Shown: one piece after another, positions 32,120 through 38,396 of the stretch
Numbering within the stretch: the stretch's first letter is position 1
How the letters are laid out: each line of letters opens with the position of its first letter
NCBI RefSeq assembly: GCF_000733855.1
Contig: NZ_JPOJ01000001.1
Span: 4,140,128 to 4,204,127, forward strand
Direction of reading: 5' to 3'
From: Methylomicrobium agile
GTDB taxonomy: Bacteria > Pseudomonadota > Gammaproteobacteria > Methylococcales > Methylomonadaceae
DNA length: 64,000 bases
Translations under genes and position numbers: made by a program
The notes under the pieces: model-generated
Seen by the model: only the letters and a program-made list of their open reading frames with translations
The model's database searches: none
What the model was told of the DNA's origin: nothing

Positions 32120-32907
32120 TGTTGGCGTGTTTGAAGTCCCGCGCCGTCGGCGTTGCCCATGTCGCTAATCTTTTGTCCATCGCGCGAACGGGACTGCCTA
32201 TTCCCATGTTGGTCGTCACTCGCGGCGTTCCCCACAACGCCAACGCCGCAATCTGATTCAACGGCTTTCCCGTATCCGTCGGCCTGGCATCCTTCGCTCC
32301 GCGGCGATGATCGCAAGCGGTCGCCGTCGGCCACCCAGAACAATCGCTGCCGCTGGTGGTAAGCCCCCGCGCTGTGTGCGCCAAGATTTGCGGCCCCAAC
32401 GCCATATCCGAGAATTTCCAGCGTTGCGCGTACACCGGCGAGCCATATTTCTCCATCCTTTCCTGCAACCTGTTCGCCAAAGACGATTGCAGGACGGCAC
32501 TCCTTGATGAGCCGGTGAAATTCAGGCCAAAGGTGTCTTTCGTCAGCATGCCATTCGTGCCAGCAGCTGTTGCAGACGAATACGCCGGTCCGGTAAGGAT
32601 GTGGAAGTAGGCTGATTTCGCCGCAATCAGGGCAGGATTTCTTTTTGCCGGCAACGCTGAACGGCGGGCACGGGCAGGAGCCTGTCCAGACGTGGAAATC
32701 GTCCTCGATGCCGGCAAGACGCAAGGCGAGCGGCCAGCCTCCGATTCCTGCAAAGAAATGGCATTGAGTAAATCCTCTAAGGTCATTTGCCTGTACGTCG
32801 GCAATGCTGCGTTCATCGACTTCGCCATCGGGTATCAGGTTTTCTGCGATCAGTTGTTTCAGCCAAGCGGCGGCATGGGGGGCGAACTCGTTGTAATAGG
32901 CCGCCAT
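31864..32907 (-). CDS. DNA cytosine-5 methyltransferase
   Basis: The 347-residue main frame transfers methyl groups to cytosine. Motif I is FFAGIGGW at 51-58, and motif IV is SCPCPPFS with the catalytic Cys at 80. A zinc-ribbon-like insert follows (CPDCG and CNSCW), then FGEQVA as motif VI and AYHQRQRLFWVAD as motif VIII. The frame ends with LNPAHSRWLMGYPKAW, a known end of phage enzymes, but it lacks motif X, which lies in the -1 frame after a G9 tract at codons about 269-272. It is in the leftward early operon and may protect phage DNA from host restriction. Confidence 0.87.
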   Translation of the reverse strand: MAAYYNEFAPHAAAWLKQLIAENLIPDGEVDERSIADVQANDLRGFTQCHFFAGIGGWPLALRLAGIEDDFHVWTGSCPCPPFSVAGKKKSCPDCGEISLLPHPYRTGVFVCNSCWHEWHADERHLWPEFHRLIKECRPAIVFGEQVAGKDGEIWLAGVRATLEILGYGVGAANLGAHSAGAYHQRQRLFWVADGDRLRSSPRSEGCQADGYGKAVESDCGVGVVGNAASDDQHGNRQSRSRDGQKISDMGNADGAGLQTRQHETVSTTWGGEKGEQLCNQVVHFMPTMPMRYTSTGELLTGSPAEMKNGAQLNPAHSRWLMGYPKAWCAAAIKAHRSMPTKQPKRG

Positions 32908-32910
32908 GAA

Positions 32911-33141
32911 TTATTTTTTGAGTTTTTCTTGCAGCACGCGCTCAAGCGAGAGCATGTAATCGCCATGATTGATCTGCAGGCCGAGCTGCTCCAAGATCTG
33001 ACAGAACCGATGAATTTCCCCGTTCAACAGCTTTGAAAGCTGTCCCTCGGAAACACCGACCGACGACGCCAGCGCCGCCCGCTTGGGGGCGGTCGATAGC
33101 GCGTCTTCGATGATTTTACGGTTGTGCTCGTACAGGTTCAT
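32911..33141 (-). CDS. CII-like small helix-turn-helix activator
   Basis: The start at ATG 33141 overlaps the stop of the Cro-like gene by four bases (ATGA). The 76-residue product has a helix-turn-helix (KRAALASSVGVSEGQLSKLL, about 19-38) followed by FCQILEQLGLQI, the pattern of lambda-CII-type activators. Position after a Cro-like gene and before replication genes is the same as in lambda. It may activate the lysogenic promoters. No function is shown directly. Confidence 0.72.
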   Translation of the reverse strand: MNLYEHNRKIIEDALSTAPKRAALASSVGVSEGQLSKLLNGEIHRFCQILEQLGLQINHGDYMLSLERVLQEKLKK

Positions 33142-33377
33142 ACATTGAACCCTGGCCTGACTTCGCTGACTTTCACGCCCAACAGGTTTGCGACTGTTGG
33201 CGCCATGTGTAGAGGTATTCCGTTGTTGTTCCATTTTTGCACCGTGGTCCTTTGCATGGGTATCCGGGTTACTTCCGTGAGCTTTTCAGCCAGCTTGGTT
33301 GGCCCGCCGAGTTTCTTGATGGCGGCCCTGGCCGCTTCTTGTTTTGTTGTCGTATTCATGGCTCTTTTTTTCGTCAT
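33138..33377 (-). CDS. Cro-like repressor (YdaS/Cro family)
   Basis: The 79-residue protein has a short lambda-repressor-like DNA-binding domain with AIKKLGGPTKLAEKLTEV, then RTTVQKWNNNGIPLHMAPTVA, the pattern of YdaS/Cro-type proteins. It is transcribed leftward, divergent from the CI-like repressor gene at 33554, and is the first gene of the early operon. The ATG at 33377 has GGAGAT upstream. Its promoter holds operator-like site 8 in the spacer. It should turn the switch toward lytic growth. Confidence 0.78.
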   Translation of the reverse strand: MTKKRAMNTTTKQEAARAAIKKLGGPTKLAEKLTEVTRIPMQRTTVQKWNNNGIPLHMAPTVANLLGVKVSEVRPGFNV

Positions 33378-33409
33378 GGCTGACTATCTCCGTAAAATCA
33401 TTTGCTCAT

Positions 33410-33438
33410 AGTATGTGAATAAAATTCACATTTTGCAA
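33410..33438 (-). promoter_or_regulatory. Leftward early promoter of the Cro-like operon
   Basis: On the minus strand TTGCAA is followed at 17 bases by CATACT (TACTAT at 19). Operator-like site 8 fills the spacer, so a bound repressor would block RNA polymerase. Confidence 0.55.
33414..33430. promoter_or_regulatory. 17-bp operator-like site 8 (perfect dyad)
   Basis: TGTGAATAAAATTCACA, perfect 7-bp arms with an AAA centre, in the spacer of the leftward early promoter. Confidence 0.68.
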
Positions 33439-33553
33439 AGAAAAAAAGATTTTTTCGTGTTCTTTCTGTTCGCGTGGTGACATAGTGAACTCGTTTGAAA
33501 TAGCGTAGATTATTGAATTTGTTACTTCTATACACATTTTCGAGGACTGCGGC

Positions 33554-33874
33554 ATGAACGAAATAGCTTTACGGATGAAAACACTTAGGGCTCATCGTAA
33601 TTTAAAACAGCAAGAACTGAGCGATAAATCCGGCATCAGTCGAGAAGCAATTGCAAAAATTGAATGCGGTACAACGCTATGGCCATCGAAAGAAGCTGTA
33701 TTCAAACTATCTGAGGCATTGGATACAACGCCTTGGTATTTCTTGTTTGGAGTGGTGCTAACCGCCCAGGACATGGATCCTGATGTGCTTGATGCGGCCA
33801 AAGTGCTGCAGTCATTACCCAAAGATAAGCGGAAATTACTGGCGGACACAATCAAGCTGATCGCCGCTCAATAA
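33554..33874 (+). CDS. Short CI-like HTH repressor
   Basis: This 106-residue protein has an HTH_3 domain at about 7-60 (QQELSDKSGISREAIAKIE) and a short helical end (DAAKVLQSLPKDKRKLLADT). There is no peptidase domain, so it is not cleaved in the SOS manner of lambda CI; relief would need an antirepressor, and two candidate antirepressor genes are present (24116 and 26455). It is divergent from the Cro-like gene and has GAGGA seven bases before its ATG. It is the best candidate to bind the 17-bp operator-like sites. Confidence 0.8.
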   Translation: MNEIALRMKTLRAHRNLKQQELSDKSGISREAIAKIECGTTLWPSKEAVFKLSEALDTTPWYFLFGVVLTAQDMDPDVLDAAKVLQSLPKDKRKLLADTIKLIAAQ

Positions 33875-33918
33875 CACCAGTTCAAATCACCCAAAACGCC
33901 ATGCGTAAAAAAATTCAC

Positions 33919-33947
33919 TTGCAAATGTGAATTTTATTCACTATTCT
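33919..33947 (+). promoter_or_regulatory. Rightward early promoter with operator in the spacer
   Basis: TTGCAA, 17 bases, TATTCT. The spacer carries operator-like site 9, mirroring the leftward early promoter. It would drive the recombination block starting at 34011. Confidence 0.65.
33926..33942. promoter_or_regulatory. 17-bp operator-like site 9
   Basis: TGTGAATTTTATTCACT, nearly perfect dyad between -35 and -10 of the rightward early promoter. Confidence 0.65.
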
Positions 33948-33950
33948 GTT

Positions 33951-33967
33951 TGTGAACAAAACGAACA
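33951..33967. promoter_or_regulatory. 17-bp operator-like site 10
   Basis: TGTGAACAAAACGAACA, just after the -10 of the rightward early promoter. It overlaps a 17-bp palindrome in the opposite register (CGAACA-TCGTT-TGTTCG, 33962-33978). Confidence 0.55.
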
Positions 33968-34010
33968 TCGTTTGTTCGAATCTTGACACCAATACCAAGA
34001 GGAAACACAA

Positions 34011-34439
34011 ATGGAATCTCAAAATTCGCCAGTTGCCGACAACGAGGCAGTCGGCACTAAGCCGCTGACCACCCTTTACTTTGAGCTGATCGCCGCCACC
34101 CAAGCCGAGCAGGAAGCCAACAAGCGTCGCACTCAGATTGAAGCAGAGGTTGCCGCGCATCCCGAAGTCATTGCCAATCTGAAACCGTCCGGTACCAGCA
34201 AAATCGGCGAACTGTTCGAAGTCACCACCAAAGAAACCCGGAAGTGGGATCAAACCAAACTCGCCGATCTGGCCAAAGGCATCAGGCCGCAATACTGGCC
34301 GTTTAAAGTCGAGCACAAGGAGGTTCGCGCACAATCTAAAACCATCGAGAACAAATTCCCCGAGTTGTGGCAGGAAATTCGCGAAGCACTGACTATCGTA
34401 CCCTCGAAAACAGCCGTTAAGCCCCTTGTTAAGGGGTAA
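34011..34439 (+). CDS. Conserved hypothetical phage protein, first of the recombination block
   Basis: This 142-residue protein has a helical N-terminal half with LYFELIAATQAEQEANKRRT and a C-terminal half with TSKIGELFEVTTKETRKWDQ followed by KLADLAKG. Genes of this plan often precede the AAA_24-type ATPase in Gammaproteobacteria phages. It starts with AGAGGAAA upstream and ends two bases before the ATPase gene, so both are made together. A role as partner or nuclease subunit is possible but unproven. Confidence 0.65.
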   Translation: MESQNSPVADNEAVGTKPLTTLYFELIAATQAEQEANKRRTQIEAEVAAHPEVIANLKPSGTSKIGELFEVTTKETRKWDQTKLADLAKGIRPQYWPFKVEHKEVRAQSKTIENKFPELWQEIREALTIVPSKTAVKPLVKG

Positions 34440-34442
34440 ATC

Positions 34443-35207
34443 ATGGCGATTTCATTATCAAGTATATCAACCACACCAGTCATTCGTCCGCCGCGTATCT
34501 GCCTCTACGGCCCGCACGGTATCGGTAAATCCTCATTCGGAGCTATGGCGCCGAATCCGATCTTTGTTCCGACTGAGGAAGGGATTGGCCAACTTAACGT
34601 TCCGGCATTCCCGCTGATGAAAACTTTAGGTGAAGTAATTGAGGCCTTGGCTGCGCTGCACAACGAGCAGCACGATTACCAATCTGTGATTATCGATTCC
34701 GTCGACTGGCTGGAACCGATGATCTGGACGGCCACCGCGCAACTGAACGGCAAAGACGACATCGAAGCGTTCGGGTTCGGCAAGGGCTATATCTACGCTC
34801 TGGACCAATGGCGGACCTTGTTCGGCTGGCTGAATGCCTTGCGGGATAACAAGAATATGGCGGTGGTGATGATCGCGCATTGCCAAGTGAAACGCTTTGA
34901 CGATCCGAATACCGATCCTTACGATCGTTATTCGATCAAGCTCCAAGAACGCGCCAGCGCACTCGTGCAGGAGTGGGCCGATATGGTCGCTTTCGCCAAC
35001 TTCAAGACCTACACCACCAAGACGGACGTAGGCTTTAACCAGAAAAAAACACGCGGCACAGGGACCGGCGAGCGCGTTCTGTACACCGAAGAGCGCCCTT
35101 CGCACCTGGCCAAGAACAGATATTCATTGCCTCCGGAAATCCCATTCGTGCGGGAAACCGTCTGGCCGACTATCCACGAATATCTTACCAAACCTTTGAA
35201 TAAATAA
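34443..35207 (+). CDS. AAA_24/Sak4-like ATPase for phage recombination
   Basis: This 254-residue RecA-fold ATPase has Walker A (GPHGIGKSS, 23-31), Walker B-like VIIDSVDWLEP near 83-93, and a sensor-like VVMIAHCQVKRFDDP near 141-155. The end has the RYSLPPEIPF segment usual in these phage proteins. Sak4-like ATPases bind single-stranded DNA and promote annealing together with an SSB protein. The next gene is an SSB-like DUF669 protein 15 bases away, supporting that pair. Confidence 0.82.
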   Translation: MAISLSSISTTPVIRPPRICLYGPHGIGKSSFGAMAPNPIFVPTEEGIGQLNVPAFPLMKTLGEVIEALAALHNEQHDYQSVIIDSVDWLEPMIWTATAQLNGKDDIEAFGFGKGYIYALDQWRTLFGWLNALRDNKNMAVVMIAHCQVKRFDDPNTDPYDRYSIKLQERASALVQEWADMVAFANFKTYTTKTDVGFNQKKTRGTGTGERVLYTEERPSHLAKNRYSLPPEIPFVRETVWPTIHEYLTKPLNK

Positions 35208-35221
35208 TCAGGAGTAATCCC

Positions 35222-35950
35222 ATGGCTCAATTAGGCTTTGTTTTTGATGCAAATCAGGTCGAACCTGATGCGCCGCTCGAAGCGGTCCCTACTGGCCGAT
35301 ACCCGGTCATGATGGTGGAGTCTGAGTACAAGCAGAATTCCAAAAAAACTGGAACGCTGGTCAGTATCAAGCTCGAAATCATCGACGGCCAGTACAAGGG
35401 CCGCCGTATTTTCGGCAACATCAACATGACCAATCCGAATCCGGAGGCTGAACGTATTGGCCGCTCTCAATTCTCCGCGCTGTGCAGGGCAACTGGACAA
35501 ATGCAGGTCAGCGATACCAGTGCCTTGCATCACATCCCGATGTGCGTTTCGGTCGAATATGTCGATCCGCGAAACGAGAACGGCAAGCAGTACCCAGCCA
35601 GCAATGATATTAAGGGCTACCTGCACATATCGGAATACACCAAACCAACCGCTTCGCCAACCAGCGCTCCAGCGGCTGCGCCCGCTTATACGCCACACCC
35701 TCACGCGCCAGCGGCGCCGGTCTATAACGCCCCGCCTACCGCCGCACCAGCGTATAGCGCTCCACCTCCTGCTGCAGCACCAGTCTATCAAGGGCAAGCC
35801 CAGGGAGTTGCCCAACATCAAGCTCAGCCGGCGCCACCGGCCGCGCCGGTATATCAGGCGCAGCCAGCGCCAGCAGCCGCGCCTGTTAACAACCAGTCGC
35901 CACCCGTCGGCCCGGCACCTTGGCAAATGCCCCCGGCCGCCACGCATTAA
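35222..35950 (+). CDS. DUF669 single-stranded DNA-binding-like protein
   Basis: This 242-residue protein is a DUF669 member by the N-terminal beta domain (about 1-140). It includes VPTGRYPVMMVESEYKQNSK, LVSIKLEIIDGQYKGRRIF and the VSVEYVDPRNENGKQYPAS strand. A long Pro/Ala tail follows (about 145-242), likely disordered, with repeats of AAPVY and AQPAP that may bind partner proteins as SSB tails do. It lies next to the Sak4-like ATPase. Its role is ssDNA protection and recombination. Confidence 0.8.
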   Translation: MAQLGFVFDANQVEPDAPLEAVPTGRYPVMMVESEYKQNSKKTGTLVSIKLEIIDGQYKGRRIFGNINMTNPNPEAERIGRSQFSALCRATGQMQVSDTSALHHIPMCVSVEYVDPRNENGKQYPASNDIKGYLHISEYTKPTASPTSAPAAAPAYTPHPHAPAAPVYNAPPTAAPAYSAPPPAAAPVYQGQAQGVAQHQAQPAPPAAPVYQAQPAPAAAPVNNQSPPVGPAPWQMPPAATH

Positions 35951-36012
35951 TTTTTGCTGTGCTTACCACCTTGCCGGCGAGCAATCGCCGGCTCTTTTTG
36001 ATTGGAGAAAAA

Positions 36013-37080
36013 ATGAAAATTACAGTAGATACTCTTATAGCGAAAGGCGCATGCAATTCAGGCATTGAATACTTTTCAAAAACTTGGCCGGAAGGGGGTA
36101 ATTACCAGGCGGTAATCGACAAGTGCGTGGAAGACAAAAAGATTGATTATGCAGATTGGCTCCTTTCCAAAATCGGCGCAATCGACGCAACGCTTGAACT
36201 TAATGAGTTCGACGGCGATCATCTGTATTTCGCCGGTATGATCAAGGTTTCGAAGTCGATCAATGTTAAGTTTTCTATCAAGGCTGGCCGGGGCATTACG
36301 GCCGGAGATGGCATTACGGCCGGAACTGGCATTACGGCCGGAACTGGCATTACGGCCGGAACTGGCATTACGGCCGGAACTGGCATTACGGCCGGAGATG
36401 GCATTACGGCCGGAACTGGCATTACGGCCGGAGATGGCATTACGGCCGGAACTGGCATTACGGCCGGAACTGGCATTACGGCCGGAACTGGCATTACGGC
36501 CGGAACTGGCATTACGGCCGGAGATGGCATTACGGCCGGAACTGGCATTACGGCCGGAGATGGCATTACGGCCGGAACTGGCATTACGGCCGGAACTGGC
36601 ATTACGGCCGGAGATGGCATTACGGCCGGAGATGGCATTACGGCCGGAACTGGCATTACGGCCGGAGATGGCATTACGGCCGGAGATGGCATTACGGCCG
36701 GAACTGGCATTACGGCCGGAACTGGCATTACGGCCGGAGATGGCATTACGGCCGGAGATGGCATTACGGCCGGAACTGGCATTACGGCCGGAGATGGCAT
36801 TACGGCCGGATATGGCATTACGGCCGGAGATGGCATTACGGCCGGATATGGCATTACGGCCGGAGATGGCATTACGGCCGGAGATGGCATTACGGCCGGA
36901 GATGGCATTACGGCCGGACTAAATATTACTGCCAATTATTTGCGCTGCAAGTTGCGCATATTTGCGGGAATGTGCGGCTGGAAAATGCCAACAATTGACG
37001 AGATGCGCATTATCGGAGAAATTCGTTCCGGCATTGTAGCGCATGGGATTATCGGCGAAACCGATGGCAACAATTCCTAG
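36013..37080 (+). CDS. GITAGx hexapeptide-repeat protein
   Basis: This 355-residue protein starts at ATG 36013 after a GGAGAA site. A unique N-terminal domain (about 1-90) ends in ANVKF/IKAG-like beta strands. Thirty-five tandem GITAGx units follow (residues 94-303, x mostly D or T, two Y, one L). A unique end (about 304-355) carries CGWKMPTIDEMRIIG. Six-residue repeats with hydrophobic Ile every sixth position suggest a beta-helix or solenoid. Similar G-I-K-A-G repeats occur in other phage proteins, but I know no function. The gene is inside the recombination block. Confidence 0.8.
   Translation: MKITVDTLIAKGACNSGIEYFSKTWPEGGNYQAVIDKCVEDKKIDYADWLLSKIGAIDATLELNEFDGDHLYFAGMIKVSKSINVKFSIKAGRGITAGDGITAGTGITAGTGITAGTGITAGTGITAGDGITAGTGITAGDGITAGTGITAGTGITAGTGITAGTGITAGDGITAGTGITAGDGITAGTGITAGTGITAGDGITAGDGITAGTGITAGDGITAGDGITAGTGITAGTGITAGDGITAGDGITAGTGITAGDGITAGYGITAGDGITAGYGITAGDGITAGDGITAGDGITAGLNITANYLRCKLRIFAGMCGWKMPTIDEMRIIGEIRSGIVAHGIIGETDGNNS
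36292..36921 (+). repeat. Thirty-five tandem 18-bp coding repeats
   Basis: The unit is GGCATTACGGCCGGANNN, with NNN GAT, ACT or, near the end, TAT. The array is 630 bp in 35 units without a frame change. Units 1-7 and 8-14 have the same order (D,T,T,T,T,D,T), so a 126-bp block was duplicated. All three frames stay open over the array. Confidence 0.97.
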
Positions 37081-38266
37081 TTTCTCCTCCGACCCAACCC
37101 TGAATGCGGTCGACCGCGCCATTGTCGAGCGCGAAAGCCGCGGCCTTGCGCGTCCCTACTTGGGCGCCTCATCGATCGGCCGCCCTTGCTCGCGAGAACT
37201 CTGGTACCAATTCCGCTGGGTGGCGCCAGTCCTGTTCGATGCGATCACGCACAAGCGCTTTGAAGATGGGCACCGTGACGAGGATCTGATGGCCAGCCGG
37301 TTGCGTACGGTTCCAGGCGTCGAACTCTGGACGCTGGACGGACGCACGGGCCAGCAGATCGGCATCATGGATCACGGCGGGCACTTCCGCGGCCACTTGG
37401 ACGGCATTATCCGTGGGATTCTCCAGGCGCCGAAAACCCCGCACGTCTGGGAACACAAGTGTACCAATGAAAAGAAACAGGCAAATCTTGACAAGCTGAA
37501 AGCCGAGTTCGGCGAAAAGGAAGCGCTTAAAAAGTGGGACGAGGTCTATTACGCACAAGCCTTGATTTATATGTACTACATGGACCTGACCCGCCATTAC
37601 CTGACGGTATCGAGCCCCGGCGGCCGGACGCAAACCTCCTGCCGGACCAATGCCAGCAACAAAGAGGCCAAGCTGATCGTCAACAAGGCCATGCGGATCA
37701 TTACATCACCGGAACCGTTAGAGCGTATCAGCGAAAAGCCCGAGTTCTTCCAGTGCAAATGGTGCAACTTCAAAGCCGTTTGCCATGGCGAAAGCCTGCC
37801 GGCGGTGAACTGCCGGACCTGCGCCCACGCAACCCCGGAAATGGACGGTAACGGCCGCTGGTCCTGCGCGCTTTACCAGGGCGACATTCCGACCGACTTC
37901 CAGCGCGCCGGATGCGCCAGGCACGTTTATATCCCGGCCTTGCTCGCGCCTTACAAGACGATCGATGCCAGTATGGATGAAAACTGGATCGAGTACGAGA
38001 AACCGGATGGCGCCCGATTCCGAAACGGCGACGGCTATTACAGCTCGGAAGAACTGCGCGTCAGCGATCATTTATTGATCGGTGACAAGGGGATCGAAGC
38101 GCTAAAAAAGCCTTCGGCGCCCGATTGGTTGATGCCTCCGAATTCGACCAGTCAAGCGCCGATGACAGAATTAGAGAGTGGCGTGGACGAAGTGTATCGT
38201 GCGATGGGTGTGCCAACTTCGAGCGCGATCGGATCGGATGGGGCGAAGGAATCGGAAAATGTTTAA
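37064..38266 (+). CDS. Cas4/RecB-like PD-(D/E)XK exonuclease with Cys clusters
   Basis: Start ATG 37064 is preferred; an ATG seven codons earlier is possible, and both overlap the repeat gene. The nuclease core has HLDGII (D113) and WEHKCTN (E130, K132). Four cysteines (C42; C231, C234, C240) match the Fe-S cluster plan of Cas4/AddB-type nucleases. A second Cys/His module follows at 250-287 (CRTCAH ... CALYQGDIPTDFQ ... GCARH). This module recurs in a mini-protein encoded at 39990. The enzyme should make or process DNA ends for recombination by Sak4-like and SSB-like neighbours. Confidence 0.82.
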   Translation: MATIPSFSSDPTLNAVDRAIVERESRGLARPYLGASSIGRPCSRELWYQFRWVAPVLFDAITHKRFEDGHRDEDLMASRLRTVPGVELWTLDGRTGQQIGIMDHGGHFRGHLDGIIRGILQAPKTPHVWEHKCTNEKKQANLDKLKAEFGEKEALKKWDEVYYAQALIYMYYMDLTRHYLTVSSPGGRTQTSCRTNASNKEAKLIVNKAMRIITSPEPLERISEKPEFFQCKWCNFKAVCHGESLPAVNCRTCAHATPEMDGNGRWSCALYQGDIPTDFQRAGCARHVYIPALLAPYKTIDASMDENWIEYEKPDGARFRNGDGYYSSEELRVSDHLLIGDKGIEALKKPSAPDWLMPPNSTSQAPMTELESGVDEVYRAMGVPTSSAIGSDGAKESENV

Positions 38267-38317
38267 TTGGCATCGAGCAGTCGGCGCTGCTTTATCCGAA
38301 TGTGGAGAGGTTTTGTG

Positions 38318-38396
38318 ATGAGTATTCATAAAATTAGTAAAGCAACACATGAGGGTTATGCATATGAACGAAGAAGAGTTGGTTGACAACCTATGA
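38318..38396 (+). other. Two candidate leader mini-frames before the SF2 helicase
   Basis: A 22-codon frame at 38318-38386 has GAGAGG upstream. A 10-codon frame at 38364-38396 has GAGGG upstream and overlaps the helicase ATG as ATGA. The helicase has no good ribosome-binding site of its own, so coupling through the short frame is plausible. Confidence 0.35.

Noticed and set aside
32007-32828. 273-residue frame inside the cytosine methyltransferase
   Set aside because: It overlaps the enzyme motifs in another frame, lacks a ribosome-binding site and known domains; its patterns (SPVYAQRWKFSDM and similar) follow from the conserved methyltransferase codons. Kept only as a shadow frame.
33467-33482. 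TGTTCGCGTGGTGACA as a further operator site (similar word at 33973)
   Set aside because: Half-sites are 16 bp apart in total length, not 17, and the second half is TGACA; could be a degenerate site but is not counted.
36292-36921. CRISPR-like array
   Set aside because: Units are 18 bp, directly joined without spacers, and lie in a reading frame; no cas operon is present. The Cas4-like nuclease nearby belongs to a phage recombination block.
36219-36935. Antisense frame of Pro-Ala-Val-Met-Pro repeats and a plus-strand frame of ALRPE repeats over the 18-bp array
   Set aside because: Both are forced by the repeat length (a multiple of three). The frame with unique start and end domains and a ribosome-binding site (36013-37080) is the gene.
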